From Pedobacter sp. PF22-3 (GTDB lineage Bacteria; Bacteroidota; Bacteroidia; Sphingobacteriales; Sphingobacteriaceae), in assembly GCF_026239555.1 (NCBI RefSeq), contig NZ_JAPIVP010000017.1:1-64000 (forward strand): DNA of 64,000 nucleotides, in the 5' to 3' direction. Below the pieces are notes generated by a model that saw nothing but the letters and a program-made list of their open reading frames with translations, was not told the DNA's origin and did not search any database. Positions 24,697 through 31,827 of this stretch are shown piece after piece (within the stretch, counting starts at the first letter, position 1; every line of letters starts with the position of its first letter). The position numbers and the translations under genes are program-made.

Positions 24697-26280
24697 ATGC
24701 TTAACCCTGAAATAGAAAAACGTAAAACCTTTGCCATTATTAGCCACCCCGATGCGGGCAAAACCACACTAACAGAAAAATTTCTGCTGTTTGGAGGTGC
24801 CATCAATACAGCTGGTGCAGTAAAAAGAAATAAGGCAAACCAAAGCAATACCTCCGATTTTATGGAGATTGAAAAGCAGCGTGGTATCTCGGTTGCAACT
24901 TCGGTAATGGGTTTCGAATACAGCGGCAAACGTATTAATATTCTGGATACACCTGGTCACAAAGACTTTGCCGAAGACACCTACCGTACGCTGTCTGCTG
25001 TTGATAGTGTGATTTTGGTGGTCGACTGTGTAAAAGGCGTGGAGGAACAAACCGAGAAGCTGATGTCGGTTTGCCGCATGCGGAATACTCCGGTAATTAT
25101 CTTCATCAACAAAATGGACCGTGAAGGTAAAGAGGCTTACGATTTATTAGATGAAATAGAGGAAAAACTAAACATCAGTTTATGCCCACTTTCGTGGCCT
25201 ATCGGGCAGGGACATACTTTTAAAGGTGTTTATAGCATTTATAACAAACATTTAAATTTATTCAATTCAGACAAAACCAAAGTAACCGATTCGGTTGTGG
25301 CGGCAAGCGATTTAAATGATCCTTCTTTATTAAATTACCTGAAAGAAAACGAGATCAATACGTTGAAAGACGATGTGGAGCTGGTTGATGGCATTTACGG
25401 CAAAATTGATAAGGATTTATATACTGATGGTTTGGTTGCACCCGTGTTTTTTGGCAGTGCGATTAATAATTTCGGGATAAAAGAGCTACTTGATACTTTT
25501 ATCGATATCGCACCTAGTCCTCGTCACCGTGAAGCTGAAGAGCGCGATGTGTTGGTAGAAGAAAAAAACTTTAGCGGTTTCGTATTTAAAATTCACGCCA
25601 ATCTAGATCCTAAGCACCGCGATCGGATTGCCTTTTTGAGGATTTGCTCAGGTAAATTTGAACGTAATAAATTTTATTACCATACCCGTCAGGATAAAAA
25701 ACTGAAATTCTCTAACCCGATGGATTTTATGGCCAACGAGAAGAGCATTGTAGAGGAGGCCTGGCCGGGTGATGTGGTTGGTTTGTACGATAGCGGCAAC
25801 TTTAAAATTGGCGATACTTTAACTGAAGGTGAAAAACTACAGTTTAAAGGAATCCCTAGTTTCTCTCCGTCTATCTTTAAAGAGGTAGAAAACATGGACC
25901 CAATGCGTACTAAGCAGCTGGAAAAAGGCATTGAACAGTTAACTGACGAAGGAGTAGCACAATTGTTTGTGATGCAACCCGGAAACAGGAAAGTAATCGG
26001 TGCAGTTGGTGAACTTCAGTTTGAAGTAATCAATTTCAGGTTAGAGCATGAGTATGGTGCAAAATGTCGTTTCCGTACCTTGAGCTATACCCGTTCGAGC
26101 TGGGTAACTTCTACTGACAGGAAGAAACTGGATGAGTTTGTGAAACGGAAGCAACAGCATATTGGCTTTGATAAAGAAGCCAATCCGGTTTACCTGGCCG
26201 ATAGTGAGTATATGATTAATCTGACCAAACAGGATTATCCGGATATTGAATTCCATAAAACAAGCGAGTTTAAGAGTTAG
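24697..26280 (+). CDS. prfC: Peptide chain release factor 3
   Basis: A 527-residue translational GTPase that recycles RF1/RF2 from the ribosome. P-loop SHPDAGKTTLTEKFLLFGGA (about 17-36), switch II LDTPGHKDFAEDTYRTL, and NKMDREGK (G4) mark the G domain; the N-terminal MLNPEIEKRKTFAIISHPD and the C-terminal LDEFVKRKQQHIGFDKEANP are RF3 hallmarks that separate it from EF-G. Length matches RF3 (about 529). Single gene; a class A palindrome lies immediately downstream. Confidence 0.96.
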   Translation: MLNPEIEKRKTFAIISHPDAGKTTLTEKFLLFGGAINTAGAVKRNKANQSNTSDFMEIEKQRGISVATSVMGFEYSGKRINILDTPGHKDFAEDTYRTLSAVDSVILVVDCVKGVEEQTEKLMSVCRMRNTPVIIFINKMDREGKEAYDLLDEIEEKLNISLCPLSWPIGQGHTFKGVYSIYNKHLNLFNSDKTKVTDSVVAASDLNDPSLLNYLKENEINTLKDDVELVDGIYGKIDKDLYTDGLVAPVFFGSAINNFGIKELLDTFIDIAPSPRHREAEERDVLVEEKNFSGFVFKIHANLDPKHRDRIAFLRICSGKFERNKFYYHTRQDKKLKFSNPMDFMANEKSIVEEAWPGDVVGLYDSGNFKIGDTLTEGEKLQFKGIPSFSPSIFKEVENMDPMRTKQLEKGIEQLTDEGVAQLFVMQPGNRKVIGAVGELQFEVINFRLEHEYGAKCRFRTLSYTRSSWVTSTDRKKLDEFVKRKQQHIGFDKEANPVYLADSEYMINLTKQDYPDIEFHKTSEFKS

Positions 26281-26308
26281 TTTTAGTCCGGAGTCTGGAG
26301 CAGACTTC

Positions 26309-26405
26309 CGTCATTGCGAGAAGGCTTTTTCAGCCGACGAAGCAATCTTTACAGGAACAATCGTTAGCTTGAAAGATTGCTTCGTCTTTCCCCCTCGCAA
26401 TGACG
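26309..26405. repeat. Class A palindromic repeat, copy 2
   Basis: A 97-bp palindrome with the same ends as copy 1 (CGTCATTGCGAGAAGGC and CTCGCAATGACG) and an identical CGACGAAGCAATCTT arm, but a different central loop. It lies between convergent prfC and the GH32 gene. Confidence 0.85.
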
Positions 26406-26419
26406 ATCAGTGCTAATTA

Positions 26420-27937
26420 TCATTCCCTATTCAAATCCCAGATCTTTAAACTGCTTAGCGTACTTTTTCCGCCTTCCGAAAATACCGTAATTCCGGTAGC
26501 CTTTTCATCCGGAAAAATCATGGTAGAAATAACCTTTTCACCACCATTCCCAAAAACTTCAAGTGATGATTTATCAATCAGGATCTGAATTTTGACTTTG
26601 CCATCAATAGGATTTATTTTTGCAGTTTGAACAATGTTCTTAGCGTTTTTAATACCATTTTCTGAGCGCGAACAATCGACATAAAGCTCATTTTTATCAG
26701 CTTGGTAACCCACTTCAATTTCTTTAACTACTTTTCCTTCCCCATCTTTCAATTGTGCCAGTTTAAAACCTGCATTTTTTGAATTACTTAGCTCAAATTC
26801 GGCTTCAATCCAGTTTGCATTGCTAATATTATCCAGTTTCAGTTCACCATCAACAAGCAGACCTTGTTTGGAAACTACCCGGTTTTGGGCAAGTTTTTTA
26901 AGATTATCCGCGATGACCGAACTCGGTTGCTGAAACAACCTTACTCCCTCAGGTGTAGTTTTTAAAGCTAAATCCCTCGGGATAGACATCTGCCCTTTCC
27001 ATGGGAAGGTTTCTTTGCCACCCGGCTGCAACCAGCCCAATAGGATACGCTTATCATTTGGCACATTGTTCCAGGGAATGGCAGCATAAAATGAATCGCC
27101 ATCATCTACGAGTAAGGTTAACTGCCCATCGTTGTTATTTTTAAAAGTTTTGCCATCAAAATCACCCACAAAATATTGCATGGTTGGGCCTTTTGGCCCA
27201 AATAGCGAAATCATCAGCACCCACTTTGTATTGTTCTTATTTCCATCTACCGCCAAAGGAATAATAAAAGGGCATTCCCAGCCACTGCCCTGATTGCCTT
27301 GCTTGCCAAAATCGCTCAGCATGGTCCAGTCCTTCAGGTTTTTTGAACCATAAAACCTGGCCTGGTGTTCATCAACCATCGCAACAGTCATGATCCATTG
27401 TTTAGAAGCTTCATGCCACCACACATTCGGATCGCGAAAATCTTTTTTATTTAAATCGATAATGGGATTTTTTACATCATTGGCAAAAGTTAAACCACCA
27501 TCATTGCTGTAGGCCATGTATTGCGATTCGTTATGCTGCTTAGGTAAATCGGCAGTATAAAAAGCAAGAATGGGCGCTTTGGCTTTGCCCAAACCACTTA
27601 CATTTTGTTTATCTAAAACCGCCGAGCCAGAGAAAATCATGGTAGTGGTATCTTTAGTGATCTTCTCAGGAATGGCTACGGGAAGGTGCCCCCAATTAAC
27701 CAGGTCTTTACTTTTTGCATGCCCCCAGCTCATGTGTCCCCATTTATTTTCGAACGGATTATGCTGGTAATACAAATGGTATTCACCATTGAGATAAATC
27801 AATCCATTAGGATCGTTAAGCCAATTGGCTGGTGCAGTAAAATGATAACTCGGCCTCCATTGAGGCGTAGGCTGTTGAGCGAAAATGCTTACCGAACAGC
27901 ACATTAGAAAAGCTAGAATATATTTGGTCTTAAACAT
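26420..27937 (-). CDS. Exported glycoside hydrolase family 32 (fructan/levan-type)
   Basis: A 505-residue enzyme from the chosen start, with a signal peptide ending ...SVSIFAQ. GH32 motifs are complete: WLNDPNGLIYLNGEYHLYYQ (nucleophile Asp42), FRDPNVWW (Arg168-Asp169-Pro170, transition-state stabiliser) and WECPFIIPL (acid/base Glu221). A five-blade propeller is followed by a C-terminal beta-sandwich (about 350-505) ending STLSSLKIWDLN. It should cleave terminal or internal beta-fructosides (levanase, inulinase or invertase type). No SusC/SusD or fructokinase is adjacent, so it is an isolated gene. An ATG four codons upstream is also possible. Confidence 0.93.
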   Translation of the reverse strand: MFKTKYILAFLMCCSVSIFAQQPTPQWRPSYHFTAPANWLNDPNGLIYLNGEYHLYYQHNPFENKWGHMSWGHAKSKDLVNWGHLPVAIPEKITKDTTTMIFSGSAVLDKQNVSGLGKAKAPILAFYTADLPKQHNESQYMAYSNDGGLTFANDVKNPIIDLNKKDFRDPNVWWHEASKQWIMTVAMVDEHQARFYGSKNLKDWTMLSDFGKQGNQGSGWECPFIIPLAVDGNKNNTKWVLMISLFGPKGPTMQYFVGDFDGKTFKNNNDGQLTLLVDDGDSFYAAIPWNNVPNDKRILLGWLQPGGKETFPWKGQMSIPRDLALKTTPEGVRLFQQPSSVIADNLKKLAQNRVVSKQGLLVDGELKLDNISNANWIEAEFELSNSKNAGFKLAQLKDGEGKVVKEIEVGYQADKNELYVDCSRSENGIKNAKNIVQTAKINPIDGKVKIQILIDKSSLEVFGNGGEKVISTMIFPDEKATGITVFSEGGKSTLSSLKIWDLNRE

Positions 27938-27994
27938 AATTAAATTCAAATTACAAATAAGAATTTAATTACTAAAACGTTTAACCCGAGTTTC

Positions 27995-29035
27995 TTAAGG
28001 TCTTGATTTTTTTTCTTCATCAACGCTTTCGTACAGCTTATGCGTTTGTGCCAAACGTCTTTTAATTTTCGAAATCAACAATCGTGGTGAAAGCACTTTA
28101 ACACACTCCCCAAAACCTAATATTTCGCGCTCCAGTTCGTAATTCAATACCACATCGATTCTAAAAGTTGTTGTTTTTTCGTTCTTACTTATTACCACCT
28201 GCGATTGATGCATGGGTTTAGTTACCACATAAGGGGCATGATCGTTCGTAAATTCCAAAATAACTTTTTGTGGTCGGTCTCTTTCGCTTTTGGTTACCCC
28301 AATCAAATCATCGTAATAACGATCAAAATCTACCCCTTCATAAGCAACAAAAGTTTCATTTGGTAATTCCTGAAATTCTACAATACGATCCAGAGCCAAA
28401 TTTAAGATCCCAGGTCGTTTCTTGGCCTTACAGATCAAAAACCAACGGTTTCGGTACTCTTTTAAAAGGTATGGATAATAAATGCCTTGCTGGGCCTGCA
28501 GTGCTTTGAACGATTTATATTCAATCAACAACGATCGTTTATTTAGAACAGCCTGATAAAGCGATGGAATACATTCCAGTCCTTTTACCAGTTTATTACT
28601 TTCTAACTGAATATTATTGCCACTCAGTTTGGTCGATTTGTAGAGGTTATTTTCCAATCGGGCAATCATATCGCTCATTTCGTCGAAATAATTAAAGGCG
28701 TTGAACTGTTTCAATACACCAACAATTTCTTTCATTTTATCTACATCAGCATTATTGATCGGTGCTTTGGTAATACTGAAATTAGGATCCTCATAAGCAT
28801 AAAAGCGTTTATCTTTCACCACAATCGGCGCATTGTAACCAAGTTTATCACTTCGCATCAGCTGAATATCAGCCTGGATAGTGCGCTTACTTACGCCACT
28901 GGTAATACCTTCAAGCTCATAAAGGGTTTCGGCAACCTTTTCAATTAGATCATCTAGCGTCCATTTTCGGAAACGGTTTTTCAAACAATCGTCGATGGTT
29001 TTGTAGCGAATGAGGGCTAATTTGTTGATGGCCAT
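27995..29035 (-). CDS. WYL-domain transcriptional regulator
   Basis: A 346-residue regulator. The N-terminal winged helix-turn-helix spans about 1-65 (ALIRYKTIDDCLKNRF, then GVSKRTIQADIQLMRS, the recognition-helix region). The WYL domain lies at about 155-245, with YYPYLLKEYRNRWFLICKAK holding the W-F-L variant of the motif; the C-terminal extension ends in a helical LISKIKRRLAQTH segment. WYL regulators sense nucleic acid or nucleotide-type ligands in several defence and stress systems. It is divergent from the slipin-phosphoesterase-rtcB operon, with a 14-bp palindrome at its promoter. The ATG at 29035 is preferred to one 23 codons upstream, which would lie at the expected transcript start. 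Confidence 0.85.
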   Translation of the reverse strand: MAINKLALIRYKTIDDCLKNRFRKWTLDDLIEKVAETLYELEGITSGVSKRTIQADIQLMRSDKLGYNAPIVVKDKRFYAYEDPNFSITKAPINNADVDKMKEIVGVLKQFNAFNYFDEMSDMIARLENNLYKSTKLSGNNIQLESNKLVKGLECIPSLYQAVLNKRSLLIEYKSFKALQAQQGIYYPYLLKEYRNRWFLICKAKKRPGILNLALDRIVEFQELPNETFVAYEGVDFDRYYDDLIGVTKSERDRPQKVILEFTNDHAPYVVTKPMHQSQVVISKNEKTTTFRIDVVLNYELEREILGFGECVKVLSPRLLISKIKRRLAQTHKLYESVDEEKKSRP

Positions 29036-29084
29036 TTTCAGGTTTTTTGCTTGTAGTTTAAAAATTTGGCATTTAAGCCTCTTA

Positions 29085-29132
29085 TAAAGATAAATAAGTT
29101 TCACTTAACTACGCAATACAATTGCGCAATTG
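29085..29132 (-). promoter_or_regulatory. Promoter and palindromic operator of the WYL regulator gene
   Basis: On the minus strand TTG (29116-29114) and TATCTTTA (29092-29085) are spaced 21 nt, close to the TTG/TAnnTTTG consensus. Directly upstream is the perfect 14-bp palindrome CAATTGCGCAATTG (29119-29132). A near copy lies 99 bp away at the opposite promoter (29218). This layout suggests autoregulation. Confidence 0.5.
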
Positions 29133-29217
29133 AGTACCAAAAACACTTTTTTTATAATAAATAAAATTTTATTTAACTAAAAATCAGCACCTTAATTAAA
29201 AAATATTGAAATAACTT

Positions 29218-29258
29218 CAACTGCGCAATTCCTCCGCGCAGGGGTGATGGCATCTTTG
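29218..29258 (+). promoter_or_regulatory. Operator copy and putative promoter of the tRNA-like RNA/slipin transcript
   Basis: CAACTGCGCAATTC (29218-29231) matches the palindrome at 29119-29132 in 12 of 14 positions. It lies 19 nt before CATCTTTG (29251-29258), a one-mismatch TAnnTTTG, so it covers the -33 position. Transcription would start near 29265 and run through the hairpins and tRNA-like units. The site is visible; its use by the WYL protein is inferred. Confidence 0.45.
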
Positions 29259-29355
29259 TAATGTCGCTAGTCGATAATTAAGTTCTTTGAAAACATCAAT
29301 AACAAATAACTGATTTACAGCAAAAGTAACCTATTTCAAGAATACGCGCTCTCCC

Positions 29356-29490
29356 GGTGCTGCTCATTTTCCGGGCAGTACCTTAATACGAAGCCCCTGT
29401 TCCGGATCTGCGGGACAGGGTTAACGGTAAGTAATTGAACAGTTTAGGTAAATCAGTATATATAAAGAAATTCCGGCTAATAACCGGAAT
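29356..29490 (+). ncRNA. Three consecutive hairpins preceding the tRNA-like array
   Basis: Hairpin 1: GGTGCTGCTC (29356-29365)/GGGCAGTACC (29373-29382), 10 pairs with two G-U. Hairpin 2: CCCTGTTCC (29395-29403)/GGGACAGGG (29412-29420), 9 pairs with one G-U. Hairpin 3: ATTCCGG (29470-29476)/CCGGAAT (29484-29490), 7 perfect pairs. G-U pairs in stems otherwise complementary suggest RNA-level selection. There is no plausible plus-strand ORF. They are probably part of the same transcript as the tRNA-like units. Confidence 0.55.
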
Positions 29491-29521
29491 GGCAACACTA
29501 CATCAAACTGATCCCGGTTGA

Positions 29522-29592
29522 GGGTTTCGGTATAGCCCCAAAGTATTTGTGCAGTTGCATGGAATATACTGGTCAGGATGGTGATAGGATTG
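29522..29592 (+). ncRNA. Possible divergent first tRNA-like unit
   Basis: A weaker relative of the two units downstream. The T-like arm is GGGTT (29522-29526), loop TCGGTAT, AGCCC (29534-29538). Then follows a long hairpin GTATTTGTGC (29543-29552), loop AGTT, GCATGGAATAT (29557-29567, one bulge). A D-like arm is TGGTC (29570-29574)/GATTG (29588-29592) with a GG-containing loop. The order of parts is the same as in the other units, but several pairs are G-U, so support is limited. Confidence 0.35.
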
Positions 29593-29611
29593 TCTAAACA
29601 CGTTGTGTGTC

Positions 29612-29662
29612 GTGGGTTCGAATCCCACTTCCGATATACTCGGGATAATTCAGGGGTAGAAT
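29612..29662 (+). ncRNA. tRNA-mimicking unit 1 (T-arm, closed acceptor hairpin, D-arm)
   Basis: T-arm GTGGG (29612-29616), loop TTCGAAT, CCCAC (29624-29628): a perfect tRNA T-arm. It is followed without gap by an acceptor-like hairpin TTCCG (29629-29633), 7-nt loop ATATACT, CGGGA (29641-29645). Next come TA (like U8-A9) and the D-arm ATTC (29648-29651), loop AGGGGTA with the conserved GG, GAAT (29659-29662). There is no anticodon arm; a 13-nt A-rich linker follows. Parts run in circularly permuted order compared with tRNA. It is not a functional tRNA gene, but should fold into the tRNA elbow. Confidence 0.7.
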
Positions 29663-29675
29663 AACAACAAAACAT

Positions 29676-29750
29676 GCAGGTTCGAATCCTGCTTCCAACC
29701 GTCACTTGGAATAGCTAATTGGTAAGCGTTTAGGGCTCAAAATCCAAAAC
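29676..29750 (+). ncRNA. tRNA-mimicking unit 2 (permuted, with anticodon-like arm)
   Basis: T-arm GCAGG (29676-29680), loop TTCGAAT, CCTGC (29688-29692). Acceptor-like hairpin TTCCAA (29693-29698), 7-nt loop CCGTCAC, TTGGAA (29706-29711). Then TA and D-arm GCT (29714-29716), loop AATTGGTA, AGC (29725-29727). An anticodon-like arm follows: GTTTAGGG (29728-29735), loop CTCAAAA, TCCAAAAC (29743-29750), 7 of 8 paired. In tRNA numbering the loop would read CAA after U33. All four tRNA arms are present, but the acceptor end is closed and the open ends lie at the variable-loop position. Confidence 0.65.
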
Positions 29751-30061
29751 AAAAAAGAAGAGTAACTTTTCAAAATGCTCAAAAAACCACCTTGTAAAAC
29801 CGCATTCTGCTTAACGGTTCTTTTATGTACCTGACAAGCAAATTTGCTTTTGCTTTGAAAATAAAGCGATGAACGAACTGATTTAAAAATCAGATTATTT
29901 TAAACGTTAGAACCAATCCCCGGATTTTATCTAACTGAAAAATAATTTCATTCTTAAAAACATCAGGATTCTATTTATTTCCGCAAATACCAGATGAATG
30001 TGCTTTTACAAGGCTTTGTAAGCAAATAAATTAAATAATTATAAATCTTAACATCAAAAAC
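29751..30061 (+). promoter_or_regulatory. Slipin leader with several hairpins
   Basis: 311 nt without an ORF. CTGATTT (29878-29884)/AAATCAG (29887-29893) is followed by ATTATTTT and could be a weak terminator of the RNA. GTTAGA (29906-29911)/TCTAAC (29930-29935) encloses AATCC/GGATT. TGCTT..ACAA (30001-30011)/TTGTAAGCA (30016-30024) lies 37 nt before the slipin ATG. AGCAAATTTGCT (about 29837-29848) is a perfect 12-bp palindrome. Together these suggest separate expression control of the proteins. Confidence 0.4.
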
Positions 30062-31159
30062 ATGAAAAGAGTAACCATTAACACCAATTATGTTGGATTG
30101 GTGTTTAAAAGAGGAAAATTAAAAAACGTATTAACAGCAGGAACTTACTGGTTGGGCTTTGGAGAAGATATCACTTTGTACGATATGAGCAAAGAATATT
30201 TTTATACAGTTGCCGAATTGGATATCTTACTGGAAAACACAGATTTTGCGAATTTAATTCACATGGTAAACGTTGCCGATAACGAATTGGCTTTAGTTTA
30301 TCAAAACAACAATTTCAAGAATGTTTTAACGGCTGGCAGACATGCTATCTGGAAAGGTTTGTCTACATATAACTTTGTTAAGGTTGATATTAGCAACATC
30401 AACATTGATGAAACAATTGATAAAAACTTATTAGACAAAGCACCATTATTCAATTACATCAGGGCTTATAAAGTGGAGTCATTTGAAAAAGCCTTATTAT
30501 TTATTGATGGCAAATTTGAAAGGGTAATGGGAGCCGGAAACTACGTTTACTGGAAAAACAGTACCACCATTCAAGTTTTAAAAACCGATATGAGACAATT
30601 GAATATGGAAATTATCGGTCAAGAAATCTTAACCAAGGATAAAGCACAATTGAGGGTAAACTTCAGCATTCAATATAAGGTTGATGACATTATCAAAGCA
30701 TTATTGGAAAACAAAGATTTTGATAAGCAATTGTACATTATTATGCAATTAGCCTTACGAGAATCAATCGGCTTAATGACTTTTGACGAATTGATGGAAA
30801 GCAAAGAAAAAATTGCAGAAATGGTAATGTCCATCACCTTGGATAAGGTTGAAAACCTGGGTGTAAAATTAACCAACTGTGGTGTTAAAGATATTGTTTT
30901 GCCAGGCGATGTGAAAGAAATTATGAACCAGGTTTTAGTTGCCGAAAAAAGAGCCCAAGCCAATATCATTACCCGACGAGAAGAAACGGCCTCGACCAGA
31001 AGTTTGTTGAACACTGCGAAATTAATGGAAGACAATGCCATGTTGTATAAGTTGAAAGAGATGGAGTACGTGGAGAAAATCGCGGAGAAAATCAATAACA
31101 TCAGCTTATCTGGCAGCGGACAAATTGTAGATCAATTGAAACAGATCTTCGTAAAATAA
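30062..31159 (+). CDS. Slipin-like SPFH/band-7 domain protein
   Basis: A 365-residue protein. The C-terminal half (about 170-340) is the SPFH/band-7 core: LTKDKAQLRVNFSIQYKV, the helical ALRESIGLMTFDELMESKE, LGVKLTNCGVKDIVLPGDVK, then VLVAEKRAQANIITRREETA, the conserved slipin-like coiled-coil start. The N-terminal half has no membrane segment. It shows three copies of a strand-turn unit: VGLVFKRGKLKNVLTAGTYW (about 11-30), LALVYQNNNFKNVLTAGRHA (about 77-96) and KALLFIDGKFERVMGAGNYV (about 143-162). Slipins next to rtcB are a recurring RNA-repair arrangement. Here it is the first protein gene after the tRNA-like RNA, followed by a phosphoesterase. Confidence 0.88.
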   Translation: MKRVTINTNYVGLVFKRGKLKNVLTAGTYWLGFGEDITLYDMSKEYFYTVAELDILLENTDFANLIHMVNVADNELALVYQNNNFKNVLTAGRHAIWKGLSTYNFVKVDISNINIDETIDKNLLDKAPLFNYIRAYKVESFEKALLFIDGKFERVMGAGNYVYWKNSTTIQVLKTDMRQLNMEIIGQEILTKDKAQLRVNFSIQYKVDDIIKALLENKDFDKQLYIIMQLALRESIGLMTFDELMESKEKIAEMVMSITLDKVENLGVKLTNCGVKDIVLPGDVKEIMNQVLVAEKRAQANIITRREETASTRSLLNTAKLMEDNAMLYKLKEMEYVEKIAEKINNISLSGSGQIVDQLKQIFVK

Positions 31160-31173
31160 ATTAAATTTAGAAA

Positions 31174-31205
31174 CCCCTCGGTTAGGTGAATGTTGCCTAC
31201 CGGGG
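31174..31205 (+). promoter_or_regulatory. Hairpin between slipin and phosphoesterase genes
   Basis: CCCC(TC)GGT(T)AGG (31174-31186) pairs with CCTACCGGGG (31196-31205), ten pairs with two small bulges. No T-tract follows, so a processing or stability element is more likely than a terminator. Confidence 0.4.
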
Positions 31206-31259
31206 ATTAATTAGAGAATTGGTAATTGGGATAAAAACCTTTTACCTATAAAATAGAAT

Positions 31260-31820
31260 ATGAATACAAATAAAATATGGTTTACATCCGATAACCATTT
31301 TGGACACAAGAACATTATCAGATTTACGAACCGACCTTTTTCAGATGTTGAAGAAATGAATCAAGAGATGATAAATCGGTGGAACGAAAAAGTTGGAAAA
31401 AATGATGATGTTTACCACCTCGGAGATTTTGCCTTGGCTTCGGCTGGTAAAACCCGACAAATAAGAAAACAGTTAAATGGAAGAATCCATCTAATAAAAG
31501 GAAACCATGAAAGCTCGGCGCTGGAATGTGCTGATTGTTTTGAATGGATAAAAGATTATTATGAGCTGAAAGTCAACGATGGCAATGGTCCAAAACATAT
31601 CATACTATTCCATTATGCACTAAAGGTTTGGAATGCAAGCCATCATGGAGCCTGGCATTTATATGGGCACTCCCATGGAAGTTTAAGGGACGATGATACT
31701 TCACGCTCGTTTGATGTTGGCGTAGACAATCACAACTTTTACCCACTATCATACGATGAAGTAAAAAAAATAATTATGCAAAAAAAATGGACACCTCCAT
31801 TTGGTCCGAGAGATAAATAA
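31260..31820 (+). CDS. Small calcineurin-like metallophosphoesterase of the RtcB operon
   Basis: A 186-residue phosphoesterase. All five metal motifs are present: FTSDNHFGH (Asp11, His13), HLGDFA (Asp56), KGNHES (Asn82-His83), LFHYAL (His118) and LYGHSHG (His137, His139). It belongs to the small single-domain group resembling YfcE-like or phage phosphoesterases. Its stop lies 7 nt before the rtcB ATG, so the two are surely co-translated. A likely job is trimming RNA ends (cyclic phosphate or 5'/3' phosphate) before ligation; no sequence feature fixes the substrate. Confidence 0.88.
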   Translation: MNTNKIWFTSDNHFGHKNIIRFTNRPFSDVEEMNQEMINRWNEKVGKNDDVYHLGDFALASAGKTRQIRKQLNGRIHLIKGNHESSALECADCFEWIKDYYELKVNDGNGPKHIILFHYALKVWNASHHGAWHLYGHSHGSLRDDDTSRSFDVGVDNHNFYPLSYDEVKKIIMQKKWTPPFGPRDK

Positions 31821-31827
31821 GATTACA

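Noticed and set aside
29590..29700. Ordinary tRNA genes
   Set aside because: T-arms are perfect, but in normal order the acceptor stems have at most four to five pairs, there is no anticodon arm between the D- and T-arms, and no CCA-adjacent end. The permuted reading pairs far better.
29421..29705. 94-codon minus-strand ORF (contains GSRIRTC and WDSNPRH)
   Set aside because: These peptide strings are the antisense translation of tRNA T-arms (GGTTCGAATCC); the ORF is an artefact of the tRNA-like RNA.
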